From Actinoplanes aureus (GTDB lineage Bacteria > Actinomycetota > Actinomycetes > Mycobacteriales > Micromonosporaceae): DNA of 64,000 nt. The notes under the pieces are model-generated. The model was not told the origin of the DNA and ran no database searches. It worked only from the letters and a program-made list of their open reading frames with translations. A program made the translations under genes and the position numbers. Below are positions 1 to 8,008 of the stretch, piece after piece (positions within the stretch are counted from its first letter, which is position 1; each line of letters starts with the position of its first letter). The stretch lies in assembly GCF_015704865.1 (NCBI RefSeq), contig NZ_JADQTO010000012.1, positions 232,776 through 296,775 of the forward strand, written 5' to 3'.

Positions 1-381
1 TCCTACCTGCCGATCATCAAGAAGTACCTGGACAACGGGCGGCTCTGGTGGCTCAACATGCAGTACTACAACGGCAGCATGTACGGGTGCTCCGGTGACT
101 CTTATGCGGCCGGCACCGTGCAGGGCTTCACCGTGCAGACCCAGTGCCTCGCCAACGGCCTGACCATCCAGGGCACGACGATCCGCATCCCCTACGACAA
201 GCAGGTCCCGGGCCTGCCGGCGCAGTCCGGGGCGGGCGGCGGCTACATGGCCCCGTCGCTGGTCACCCAGGCCTGGAACAGCGTCCCCGGCATCAAGGGC
301 CTGATGACCTGGTCGATCAACTGGGACGGCTCGAAGAACTGGACCTTCGGCGACAACGTCAAGGCCCTGCAGGGTCGCTGA
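1..381 (+). CDS. Secreted chitinase, GH18 family, C-terminal fragment
   Basis: The reading frame is open from the first base of the window and ends in TGA, leaving the last 126 residues of a larger protein. The sequence reads as the end of a GH18 TIM barrel: the LWWLNMQYYN strand, which in GH18 enzymes lines the substrate cleft, and a final GLMTWSINWD strand carrying the conserved Trp at the base of the active site. The catalytic DxxDxDxE motif lies upstream, outside the window. Enzymes of this subgroup are exported and cleave chitin. No carbohydrate-binding domain follows the barrel, so any such module must be N-terminal. The family call is firm for a fragment; the exact substrate is inferred. 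Confidence 0.85.
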   Translation, partial: SYLPIIKKYLDNGRLWWLNMQYYNGSMYGCSGDSYAAGTVQGFTVQTQCLANGLTIQGTTIRIPYDKQVPGLPAQSGAGGGYMAPSLVTQAWNSVPGIKGLMTWSINWDGSKNWTFGDNVKALQGR

Positions 382-889
382 CGCGTGGTCCTGTGCCGGC
401 CGCCCAGGACCGTCCCTGAGGCGGCCGGCACGGGACGATGTCGATCTACGAACGTCGCTGCGACTACCGGTTCTGGCGGGAGCGAACTGTGGCCGGTTCG
501 AACATTTGGACCGGAGCGGGGCGACGTGTTCGCCGACCCGGCCACCGGTGGTGAGATCGGTACCCACCCGGAGCGCATATCGTGGTGCACCGGTTCCGAG
601 GGGCTCCTCGCCCGCGTGAACGAGGAGCCGGCGCCGCTGGCCCGCGACCGGCTCATCGTCGTCAGCCGCGGCGGCGATCGGGCCGCCGCCACCACGATCC
701 CGGCCACCGCCTGGTGCGACTGCCCGGCACCGCGCCCGGCGTGATCTGCGGTGCCGACAAGCACGACACGCCGAAGTGCACGGCCGTGCTGGATGCCGGT
801 GCGCTGACCGGCGGGCGTTCGCAGGCCGCGGCTGCCCGGCCGAGCCATCCGGGGTGCGGGCGTCGGGAAAAGATAGTTGACTCGGCCTC
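382..889. other. Intergenic stretch without a confident gene
   Basis: About 500 bases separate the chitinase stop from the esterase start. A frame on the plus strand (385-744, 119 codons) is open, and its middle part has a fairly ordinary amino-acid mix, but it has no clear ribosome binding site and no family I recognise. A long minus-strand frame (243-848) overlaps the chitinase end and has the Arg/Pro/Gly-rich composition of a shadow frame. I see no hairpin with a following T run. It could hold a decayed gene. Confidence 0.35.
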
Positions 890-1918
890 ATGTCGATATG
901 GACAAGTGAACTCGCCGGGACCCTGCACCAGGAGAGCATCGACTCGGCGCTGCTGCGGGACAACCCGCTCGGAGATCCGCACGTCCGGCCGCTCTGGGTC
1001 TACACGCCGCCCGGCTACGAGCAGGGCGACACCCGCTACCCGAGCATCTACGTGATTCAGGGCTACTCCGGCCAGGTCACGATGTGGGCCAACAAGCAGC
1101 CGTTCCGGGACTCGTTCATCGAGAACACGGACCGGCTCTTCGCCGAGGAGCGGGCGCCGGGCTGCATCCTCGTCCTCGTGGACGCCTGGACCGCCTACGG
1201 TGGCTCCCAGTTCGTCGACTCGCCGGGCACCGGGAAGTATCACTCGTACCTCTGCGACGAGGTAGTGCCCTGGGTGGACGCCCACTTCCGGACCATCGCC
1301 GACCGCGAGTCGCGGGCCATCTCCGGCAAGTCGTCCGGCGGGTTCGGCGCGATGATCACCCCGATGCTGCGGCCGGACCTGTTCGGCGCGCTCGCCACGC
1401 ACGCCGGTGACGCGCTCTACGACTACATGTACCTCAACGACTTCGCCAAGGCGGTGCGGTCGCTGCGCGCCTACGACCACGACATCCAGGCCTGGTGGAA
1501 GGACTTCCGGTCGCGGGTCGCCTTCACCAAGGAGGAGGACATGTCGCTCGTGCTGCTGCTCGGCTGCACGGCCGCCTTCTCCGCCGACGAGGACGGTACG
1601 CCGCGGCTGCCCTTCGACCCGCGCTCCGGCCAGCTGATCCCGGAGATCTGGGAGAGGTGGCTGGCCTGGGACCCGATCCGCATGATCGATCGGTACGCGG
1701 ACGCGCTGCGTTCCCTGCGCGCGGCCTGGATCGACGCCGGAACCAGCGACGAATGGTTCCTCGACCTGGGCGCCGAGGCCTTCAAGGACGGCCTGAAGCG
1801 GATCGGCGTCCCGGACGAGAAGATCGCCTTCGAGCTCTTCCCCGGCAAGCACGGCGGCATCGACTACCGCTACCCCCTCGCCGTGGCCTGGCTCTCCGAA
1901 CGGCTGCGCCGCGACTGA
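890..1918 (+). CDS. Alpha/beta-hydrolase, esterase D-like (PF00756 type)
   Basis: The product is a 342-residue cytoplasmic serine hydrolase with no signal peptide. The nucleophile elbow is GKSSGG at residues 146-151, with Ser148 as the likely nucleophile. An Asp-rich turn (DAGTSDEW) and a late GKHGGID motif supply plausible acid and His residues. The N-terminal half has the VYTPPGY...YVIQGYSG pattern of the esterase D/antigen 85-like family, which hydrolyses simple or sugar-ester substrates. The natural substrate cannot be told from sequence. The ATG is chosen because homology-like sequence begins at once, although the upstream ribosome binding site is poor. It is monocistronic and convergent with the transporter at 2447-3946. 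Confidence 0.8.
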   Translation: MSIWTSELAGTLHQESIDSALLRDNPLGDPHVRPLWVYTPPGYEQGDTRYPSIYVIQGYSGQVTMWANKQPFRDSFIENTDRLFAEERAPGCILVLVDAWTAYGGSQFVDSPGTGKYHSYLCDEVVPWVDAHFRTIADRESRAISGKSSGGFGAMITPMLRPDLFGALATHAGDALYDYMYLNDFAKAVRSLRAYDHDIQAWWKDFRSRVAFTKEEDMSLVLLLGCTAAFSADEDGTPRLPFDPRSGQLIPEIWERWLAWDPIRMIDRYADALRSLRAAWIDAGTSDEWFLDLGAEAFKDGLKRIGVPDEKIAFELFPGKHGGIDYRYPLAVAWLSERLRRD

Positions 1919-1939
1919 GGAAACGGCACGCCGGAACGG

Positions 1940-2335
1940 GATGGCGGGCGTGGGGTGAGCGAGGGGTCAGCCGGGGGTGGCGACGGGACCGGTGGGGTGA
2001 GCGACGGGTCAGCCGGGTGGAGATGGCGGCGTGGGGTGAGCGAGGGGGGTTAGCCGGGGTGAGGATGGCCGCCGTGGAGGAAGCGGGGGGTCAGCCGCAG
2101 TGGAGGTGGCGGGCGTGGAGTGAGCGAAGGGGGCAGCAGGGGTGGGGATGGCGGGCGGGGGGTGAGCGAATGGGATGGCCGGAGTCGGGATGGTCGGCGT
2201 CGGGTGAGGGAAGGGCGCGCCGGGTGAGGGATGGCGGGGTGGAGTGAGCGACGGGTCAGCCGTGGCGGGGATCGTCGGCGTCGGCGGTGGGACGAGTGGG
2301 CCGGGGTGGGAACGGCGGGCGTGGTGCGCATGAGC
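1940..2335. repeat. Degenerate G-rich minisatellite-like tract
   Basis: The plus strand is strongly purine/G-biased and built of imperfect repeats of the type GTGGGGTGAGCGA(C/G)GGGTCAGCC, returning at irregular spacings of roughly 30-60 bases. It lies between the convergent ends of the esterase and the transporter. Several GGG runs close together, such as GGCGGGCGGGGGGTGAG near 2150, could form G-quadruplexes. The open frames across it are low-complexity shadows. I find no gene here. Confidence 0.7.
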
Positions 2336-2364
2336 GGGCGGGCCGAGTCGGGGTGGCCGGCGTG

Positions 2365-2422
2365 GCTTGGCCCACGCTCAACGCTGTCTCAGCGGCCACC
2401 AGACAGCACCCACGTTGGGCTG
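2365..2422. repeat. Interspersed palindromic repeat family A, copy 1
   Basis: This stretch of about 58 bases is almost identical (three differences seen) to 33485-33542. It is an imperfect palindrome: GCTGTCT pairs with AGACAGC, and an outer GCCCA pairs with TGGGC across an internal bulge, so it can fold into a bulged hairpin. It lies 25 bases beyond the stop codon of the Nramp-like gene. It could be a REP-like or MITE-like mobile element, or a dispersed 3'-end hairpin or terminator. Confidence 0.8.
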
Positions 2423-2446
2423 GATAAGACCCTGACCGCGAAGGTG

Positions 2447-3946
2447 CTAGAAGGTGACCAGCGGGTCGCCGAAGAAGTCGGCGATGAAGTTGATGAAGAA
2501 GAAGCCGAAGAACAGTACGTTCGCCGCCAGGAGTACGTAGTGCCATGGGCGGGGGCGGGCCGGTTTCGGCAGCTTGCTGTTCAGGTACATCAGCATGAAC
2601 GGGTAGATCAGCGCGCCCAGGTTGGACATGTTCGCGGACCACTGGACCAGGTTCACCGGGAGCGCCAGGTGCAGGATCACCGAGATCACTACCAGCAGGA
2701 ACAGCATGAACGGGAAGTAGAACCGGCGCGGGTCGCCCTCGATCAGCGCGCGCAGCTTCGGGCTGGTGGCGTGGCCGGCGTCGGTGGTCACGCGGACCAT
2801 CGCCTCGAAGATGCCGAGCTGGGTGCTGAACAGGATCAGCACACCCAGGATCAGCGCGATGTAGAACATGCCGCGGCCGTACTCGGCGTCCAGCACGGAG
2901 GCGACGAAGGTGGGCACGTCGGCGGTGGTGGGCCGGGTGCCGGAGACCTCCACCGCGTGTGCCATCAGGATGGTCGGCAGCAGCATGCCGATCATGGCGC
3001 CGATGAAGAAGACGCCCCACATGTCGACCAGCAGCAGGCGGTACCAGCGGCGCCAGCGGCTCTGGTTGGCCGCGTCGTCGGGGAAGGTCACCCCGACGTC
3101 CAGCATCTTCTGCTGGGTGCCGCGCATGCCGGAGATGAAGCCGGTCCGGTAGCCCATCCCGTAACCCTTGTCGCGGTAGTGGCCCATCACGTACCAGTTC
3201 AGGCCGGACGCCAGGGCGGTGAAGCCGGCCAGGCCGCCGAGCTGGGTCGCGGTGATGCCTTTCGGCGGGGCAGCGGGGGTGACGAACCCGCGGATGCCCT
3301 CCCACCACACGTTCCACGGCACCACGAACAGGTCGATCAGGATCAGAGCGATCAGGATCGTGCCGACCATCAGCCAGTTGGCCAGCTCCAGGGTGCGGCT
3401 GATCCGCCGGGCGAACGCGGTCAGCAGGAACACCACGATGAGCAGGGCGATCGCCCACAGCCGGGGCTCTTCGGCGCCGGCGGGAGCGATCTCACCGTGC
3501 ACCAGCGCGTACATGCCCTGGCCGGCGGACGCGGCCCAGCCGCCGGCGATGAACGCGAAGATCACGATGAAGACCGAGAGCGGCACCCAGAGCAGGTAGC
3601 CGGGCGGCACCCGGCCCCAGCCGACCACCGGGGTCTCGCCGGTGGCCAGTACGTACCGGGAGCACTCGACGTTGTAGAAGGTCTGCAGCACCGCGGAGAC
3701 CAGGATGACCCAGCCGACGCCGACGAAACCGTACTGGCCGACGGCCTGTGGGCCGAGCAGCCACTCGCCGCTGCCGATCGAGATGCCGAGTGCGATGAGG
3801 CTGGGGCCGACCACGTACATGAACAGCTGGCGGGGGCCGATTCGGTCGATCTTGAAGACCTGCTCCGGCTCGGGCAGGTCGTCGAGCGCCAGGTCCGGGC
3901 GGCTGCGACCGAGCGGGTACGAGCGGGCGGCGGTTTCCTGATCCAT
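2447..3946 (-). CDS. Nramp-related membrane transporter lacking the canonical metal motif
   Basis: The protein has 499 residues with about eleven to twelve hydrophobic segments and a roughly 40-residue N-terminal cytoplasmic tail. The LeuT-type fold of the Nramp family is suggested by the GPSLIALGISIGSGEW segment in helix 1 (residues 48-62) and by an MGH in the helix 6 region. Classical Mn2+/Fe2+ Nramp transporters carry DPGN in helix 1 to bind metal; here those positions read about SIGSGEW, so metal transport should not be assumed. Related non-canonical members are known in other bacteria. An AGGAGG ribosome binding site sits eight bases before the ATG. The gene is monocistronic. Confidence 0.75.
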   Translation of the reverse strand: MDQETAARSYPLGRSRPDLALDDLPEPEQVFKIDRIGPRQLFMYVVGPSLIALGISIGSGEWLLGPQAVGQYGFVGVGWVILVSAVLQTFYNVECSRYVLATGETPVVGWGRVPPGYLLWVPLSVFIVIFAFIAGGWAASAGQGMYALVHGEIAPAGAEEPRLWAIALLIVVFLLTAFARRISRTLELANWLMVGTILIALILIDLFVVPWNVWWEGIRGFVTPAAPPKGITATQLGGLAGFTALASGLNWYVMGHYRDKGYGMGYRTGFISGMRGTQQKMLDVGVTFPDDAANQSRWRRWYRLLLVDMWGVFFIGAMIGMLLPTILMAHAVEVSGTRPTTADVPTFVASVLDAEYGRGMFYIALILGVLILFSTQLGIFEAMVRVTTDAGHATSPKLRALIEGDPRRFYFPFMLFLLVVISVILHLALPVNLVQWSANMSNLGALIYPFMLMYLNSKLPKPARPRPWHYVLLAANVLFFGFFFINFIADFFGDPLVTF

Positions 3947-4059
3947 GCGGCGCCTCCTCGGTGGGAACCCCGAGCCCTCAATCTGGCCCTCCCCTTGCGG
4001 CGCGGCAAGGCGGTCCGCGATTCGGTGCGTGATCTGGAAATCTGATCGACATCAGTCAA

Positions 4060-4647
4060 TTAGTCCCGGCTGCGGGAAGCGAGCAGGCGCACGGTGGCCG
4101 GGGTCATCGGCCGCCAGCGGTCCCGGCCCTGGCGGTCGGGTCCGCAGATCACCAGCACGTTCTGCTCGGTGCGGCCGATCGCCCCGTTCGGTGCACACCG
4201 GCGTCCGATCCGGGCGCCCTTCTGGGCCGCGACGCGTGGACCGCGGGCCGCGGCGCCTGGAGCGCGGGCTGCGACGCGTGGAGCGTGCAACGTGGCGCCT
4301 GGACCGTGGGCGGCGAGGCCTGGGGCGTGGGCGGCGAGGCCTGGGGCGTGGGCGGCGAGGCCTGGGGCGTGGGCGGCGAGGCCTGGGGCCTGGGCCGCGG
4401 CACCTGGGGCGTGGGCGGCGAGGCCTGGAGCCCGGGCCGCGGCGCCTGGAGCGTGGGCCGGGAGGCCTGGAGCGCGGGCCGCGACGCCTGCAGCGTTGGC
4501 CGCGACGTGTGGACCGTCGGCCGCGACGCCTGGAGCGACGTCGGTCGCGGCTGGAGAGCGGACGCCCGGGAGCGTGGCGACGCCCGCCAGGCCGCAGCAG
4601 AGCAGAAGCGCGACGGCGAGAAGCCTCCGGGCCCGGGGAGTGCTCAC
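4060..4647 (-). CDS. Secreted Ala/Pro/His heptapeptide-repeat protein
   Basis: From a GTG start the product is 195 residues: a signal peptide (STPRARR, then LLAVALLLCCGLAGVATLP), about 100 residues of tandem heptapeptides of the type APGLAAH, and a basic tail with two Cys (RRCAPNG...LVICGPDRQG) that could form a disulfide. The frame extends another 48 codons upstream, but those are Arg/Ser-rich and precede the signal peptide, so the GTG is preferred. The repeats are encoded by a 21-bp DNA tandem array. I recognise no family. It might be a cell-wall or extracellular spacer protein. The array itself raises some doubt that this is a gene, but the signal peptide supports one. Confidence 0.55.
   Translation of the reverse strand: MSTPRARRLLAVALLLCCGLAGVATLPGVRSPAATDVAPGVAADGPHVAANAAGVAARAPGLPAHAPGAAARAPGLAAHAPGAAAQAPGLAAHAPGLAAHAPGLAAHAPGLAAHGPGATLHAPRVAARAPGAAARGPRVAAQKGARIGRRCAPNGAIGRTEQNVLVICGPDRQGRDRWRPMTPATVRLLASRSRD
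4236..4545. repeat. 21-bp tandem repeat array inside the heptapeptide-repeat gene
   Basis: The plus-strand unit is GCCTGGGGCGTGGGCGGCGAG, with several nearly perfect copies between about 4318 and 4400 and more diverged copies on both sides. A 21-bp period keeps the minus-strand frame open and encodes one heptapeptide per unit, so changes in copy number would lengthen or shorten the protein without a frameshift. The central copies are the most alike, as expected of recent slippage or unequal exchange. Confidence 0.85.
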
Positions 4648-4812
4648 CTGACCACTTTCGTCAACGCTGCGTGGCCGCGTCGATGCTGGGAGTGTGCCAA
4701 ACCGTCTCCCGGATTTGAGCCGTCTCACATCGTCGAGCCGCCGTGGCCCGCTCGGCGTACTCCAACGTGAGGGTGCGGGCTCGCCCCGCACCCATCGCGG
4801 AAGGACAGCGAC

Positions 4813-4962
4813 ATGCGACAGCGCAAACGCGGCAGCGCCGAACAGCGGGCCATTCGCGACACGGCGCTGCGGGAGGCCTGGCCCTACACCGACGCCCGCG
4901 CCAACTACGACTTCGCGGACTGGGCGCGCACCGCGCAGGCCCGGGGACGGGAGGCCGCCTGA
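4813..4962 (+). CDS. Small hypothetical protein (49 aa)
   Basis: The frame begins MRQRKRGSAEQRAIRD with a good AAGGA ribosome binding site and ends in a TGA that overlaps the ATG of the next gene (ATGA). The product is basic at the N-terminus, then contains aromatic residues (AWPYTDARANYDFADWAR). It has no signal peptide or membrane segment. Overlap with the next gene indicates a translationally coupled pair. I do not recognise the family; pairs of short proteins of this kind are common in actinomycetes and their function is unknown. Confidence 0.6.
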   Translation: MRQRKRGSAEQRAIRDTALREAWPYTDARANYDFADWARTAQARGREAA

Positions 4963-5141
4963 TGGCCGCGACGGCAGCGGACGTGCTGGAGGTCCGCCAT
5001 CATGACGACCGTGTCACCCGCTACGAGCGCGTGACGTACTGCGCGTGGCGCGACGGGGTGACCGTCTACCGCGACGGCGAGGAGATCGCTCGCCATGACG
5101 ACGTCCTGCAAACCCAGGCGTTGAATCTGGCAGCGGTCTGA
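4962..5141 (+). CDS. Small hypothetical protein (59 aa)
   Basis: The ATG overlaps the TGA of the preceding 49-residue gene. The product alternates charged and hydrophobic residues (DVLEVRHHDDRVTRYERV...VTVYRDGEEIAR), which looks like a small beta-sheet protein. It has no signal peptide or transmembrane helix. Coupling suggests joint function with its upstream neighbour. A strong hairpin follows 24 bases after the stop. No family assignment is possible from the sequence alone. Confidence 0.6.
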   Translation: MAATAADVLEVRHHDDRVTRYERVTYCAWRDGVTVYRDGEEIARHDDVLQTQALNLAAV

Positions 5142-5164
5142 CGCATCAGCCCGGAAACGGCGCT

Positions 5165-5190
5165 GCGGCCCGGGGTCGTGCCCGGGCCGC
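5165..5190. terminator. Bidirectional GC-rich terminator hairpin
   Basis: GCGGCCCGGG and CCCGGGCCGC form a perfect 10-bp stem around a 6-base loop. It lies between the convergent ends of the 59-residue gene and the FMN reductase gene, so it can serve both. There is no T run, as is usual for actinobacterial hairpins. Confidence 0.7.
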
Positions 5191-5225
5191 CGCGGAGTGT
5201 TCGGGGACTTTGCGTGGGCGTACGC

Positions 5226-5840
5226 CTAAAGGTTTTTCATCAGGTCTTCGAAGCTGGCCGTGAGCGCGAAGGGGTCCGTCACCGTGACCGGCTCGCGGCG
5301 GTCGATCTCGCGGGCCAGCTCGGCCGCGGCGCGGTCGATGCGGCCGCGCAGCGGGCCCTCGACGGAGTTGGCGCCCCAGTCGTCGCTGGCGGCGAAGACG
5401 CCGGTCGGGATGATCGCGGCCCGCAGGTACGAAAACAGCGGGCGCAGTGCGTGTTCCAGGACCAGCGAGTGGCGTGCCGTGCCGGCGGTGGCCGCCAGCA
5501 GGACCGGCTTGTCCACCAGGGCGTCGTTGTCCAGGACGTCGAAGAAGGACTTGAACAGGCCGCTGTAGCCGGCGCTGAACACCGGGGTGACCACGATCAG
5601 GCCGTCAGCGGCGGTGACCGCCTCCTGGGCCTGCTTCAACGATGCCGGCGGGAAGCCGGTCAGCATGTGGTCGGTGATCTCGTGGGCCAGGTCGCGCAGT
5701 TCGATGACCTGGGCATCCAGGGTGACGCCGAGCTGGGCGGCGGCCCGGCCCGCCGCCGCGGACAGCTGGTCCGCGAGCAGGCGGGTCGAGGACGGCTGGC
5801 TCAGGCCCGCGCTGATGACGACGAGCTTGCGCTGTTTCAT
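5226..5840 (-). CDS. NADPH-dependent FMN reductase, CE1759-like
   Basis: This 204-residue flavodoxin-fold reductase begins KLVVISAGLSQPSSTRLLAD, where the loop after strand 1 binds the FMN phosphate, and continues with GLIVVTPVFSAGYSGLFKSFFD, the second FMN-contacting segment of the NADPH-dependent FMN reductase family. It supplies reduced flavin to a partner oxygenase. Its ATG overlaps the stop of the upstream flavin monooxygenase gene by four bases (ATGA), and the two almost certainly act together as a two-component monooxygenase. The substrate is not evident. The length is typical of the family. Confidence 0.85.
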   Translation of the reverse strand: MKQRKLVVISAGLSQPSSTRLLADQLSAAAGRAAAQLGVTLDAQVIELRDLAHEITDHMLTGFPPASLKQAQEAVTAADGLIVVTPVFSAGYSGLFKSFFDVLDNDALVDKPVLLAATAGTARHSLVLEHALRPLFSYLRAAIIPTGVFAASDDWGANSVEGPLRGRIDRAAAELAREIDRREPVTVTDPFALTASFEDLMKNL

Positions 5841-6931
5841 GCCTGGACCTCTTCCTTGATGTTCTTCGACGCCAGCAGGGACCGGTGGGTCGGCGCGTCC
5901 GGCACGTGGGCCGGCTTCAGCGCGGCGAACTCCTTGCGCAGGACCGGGACGACCTCGGCGCCGAGCAGGTCGAGCTGCTCGAGGACGGTCTTGAGCGGCA
6001 GGCCGGCGTGGTCCATCAGGAACAGCTGGCGCTGGTAGTCGCCGACGTAGTCACGGAAGCCGAGGGTACGGTCGATGACCTGCTGCGGGCTGCCGACGGT
6101 CAGCGGGGTCTCCCGGGTGAAGTCCTCGAGGGACGGGCCGTGGCCGTAGACCGGGGCGTTGTCGAAGTACGGGCGGAATTCGTTGACCGCGTCCTGGCTG
6201 TTCTTGCGCATGAACACCTGGCCGCCGAGCCCGACGATGGCCTGGTCGGCGGAGCCGTGGCCGTAGTGCTCGAAGCGCTGGCGGTAGAGCTGGACCATGC
6301 GCTGGGTGTGCGAGGCCGGCCAGAAGATGTGGTTCGCGAAGAAGCCGTCGCCGTAGTAGGCGGCCTGCTCGGCGATCTCCGGGCTGCGGATCGAGCCGTG
6401 CCAGACGAACGGCGGGATTTCGTCGAGCGGGCGCGGCGTGGAGGTGAAGCTCTGCAGCGGGGTGCGGAACTTGCCCTGCCAGTCGACGACGTGCTCACGC
6501 CACAGCTTGTGCAGCAGCGAGTAGTTCTCGATCGCCAGCGGGATGCCGGCGCGGATGTCCTTGCCGAACCACGGGTAGACCGGGCCGGTGTTGCCGCGGC
6601 CGAGCATCAGGTCGACGCGGCCGTCGGCGAGGTGCTGGAGCATCGCGAAGTCCTCGGCGATCTTCACCGGGTCGTTGGTGGTGATCAGCGTGGTCGCGGT
6701 GCTGAGCTGCAGCGTGCTGGTCTGCGCGGCGATGTACGCGAGCGTGGTGGTCGGCGAGGACGAGAAGAACGGCTCGTTGTGGTGCTCGCCGAGCGCGAAG
6801 ACGTCGAGACCGGCCTCCTCCGCGTGCTTCGCGATGGTGACGATGTTCTTGATGCGCTCGGCCTCGGTCGGGGTCCGGCCGGTGGTGGGGTCGGTGGTGA
6901 TGTCGCTGACGCTGAAGATGCCGAACTGCAT
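5837..6931 (-). CDS. LLM-class flavin-dependent monooxygenase, CE1758-like
   Basis: The product is 364 residues with the luciferase-like TIM barrel. It starts MQFGIFSVSDIT, followed by EEAGLDVFALGEHH and GRVDLMLGRGN, the flavin- and substrate-facing segments of the bacterial luciferase superfamily. An AGGAGC ribosome binding site precedes the ATG; the frame extends 18 codons further but lacks a better start. It is the first gene of a two-gene operon with the FMN reductase. The LysR gene upstream lies on the same strand beyond an 84-base gap and may control it. Candidate substrates include sulfonates, long-chain alkanes or xenobiotics; none can be chosen. Confidence 0.85.
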   Translation of the reverse strand: MQFGIFSVSDITTDPTTGRTPTEAERIKNIVTIAKHAEEAGLDVFALGEHHNEPFFSSSPTTTLAYIAAQTSTLQLSTATTLITTNDPVKIAEDFAMLQHLADGRVDLMLGRGNTGPVYPWFGKDIRAGIPLAIENYSLLHKLWREHVVDWQGKFRTPLQSFTSTPRPLDEIPPFVWHGSIRSPEIAEQAAYYGDGFFANHIFWPASHTQRMVQLYRQRFEHYGHGSADQAIVGLGGQVFMRKNSQDAVNEFRPYFDNAPVYGHGPSLEDFTRETPLTVGSPQQVIDRTLGFRDYVGDYQRQLFLMDHAGLPLKTVLEQLDLLGAEVVPVLRKEFAALKPAHVPDAPTHRSLLASKNIKEEVQA

Positions 6932-7015
6932 GACCCGCTCCTGGACTATCCGGCCGGGGCTCTGACGTCCCGGACTGCCCTGCACAACTTCCTTGACGGG
7001 GAAACTATTTCAGAT

Positions 7016-7936
7016 TCAAAGAAGTTGTGCTGCGGCGGGGGTCACACCGGCCGTCGCGATCCGGCGGAGACTGTCCAGGACGGTGCGGACCGCTGCCCGG
7101 TGCAGGTTCTCCGGGCGGGTGAGCACGTCGATGTAGCGGCCGGCGCGCAGGTCGGCCAGCGGCCGGAGGACGATGCCCGGGCTGGGCACGGTCGTGTAGA
7201 CCGGCAGCAGCGCGAGCGCGGCGCCCGCGGCGACGACGGAGGCGGCGACGGTGAACTCGTTGATCCGGTGGGTGATGGCGAGCGGTCGCCCGGCCGCAGC
7301 GGCGATCGCCGTGAGGATGCCCTCCAGGGGGAATCCGTCGTGCACGCTGATCCACGGTTCGGTGCTGACGTCGGCCGCGGTGACCTGGGACTTCGCGGCG
7401 AGCGGATGGGTGGCGGGCATGGCGACGTGGAGCGGTTCGTGCACCAGCGGGACGACGGTGACCCGGTCGGCCGGCCAGGGTGGGCTGTGCGCCAGCCGGT
7501 GCGCCAGGACCAGGTCGTAGTCGGCGACCAGGCCGGGGAAGTCGGCGTGCGCCACGTCGGCGTCGGAGCAGCGGACCGGCGGGCCGCCGGTGGACGCCAG
7601 GTGCCGGAGCAGCGGCGGGAAGTAGGTCAGCCCGGCGCTGTGGAAGGCGGACACGGTGACGGGTACGCCCGGGTCGTCGAGGTAGGCATCGACGATCCGA
7701 TTCGCCCGATCCAGGGCGGTCGACACCTCGATCGCGACGCCGGCGAGGGCCCGGCCGGCGTCGGTGAGCGCGAGGCGGCGGCCCCGTAGTTCGGTCAGTG
7801 GCACCCGCGCGGACCGCTGCAACGCCTTCAACTGCTGGGACACCGCTGACGGGGTGATGTGCAGGGCGCGGGCGACCGCCGCGACGCTGCCCCGGTCGCC
7901 GAGTTCGCGCAGGAGTCGCAGGTGATGCAGATCCAT
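7016..7936 (-). CDS. LysR-family transcriptional regulator
   Basis: This 306-residue regulator has an N-terminal winged helix (MDLHHLRLLRELGDRGSVAAVARALHITPSAVSQQLKAL) and a periplasmic-binding-type effector domain with the usual PLVHEPLHVAMPATHPLA hinge strand. It is divergent from the EamA transporter gene across 72 bases, the classic arrangement in which a LysR protein controls both itself and its neighbour. It could also influence the flavin monooxygenase pair downstream on its own strand. The effector is unknown. Confidence 0.9.
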   Translation of the reverse strand: MDLHHLRLLRELGDRGSVAAVARALHITPSAVSQQLKALQRSARVPLTELRGRRLALTDAGRALAGVAIEVSTALDRANRIVDAYLDDPGVPVTVSAFHSAGLTYFPPLLRHLASTGGPPVRCSDADVAHADFPGLVADYDLVLAHRLAHSPPWPADRVTVVPLVHEPLHVAMPATHPLAAKSQVTAADVSTEPWISVHDGFPLEGILTAIAAAAGRPLAITHRINEFTVAASVVAAGAALALLPVYTTVPSPGIVLRPLADLRAGRYIDVLTRPENLHRAAVRTVLDSLRRIATAGVTPAAAQLL

Positions 7937-8008
7937 AAGGCCTCACTACATCGTTGATTCAGAGGTTGCTGTCTTGTCTACATCATCGGCACGGCCAAGG
8001 CTGGCCCC

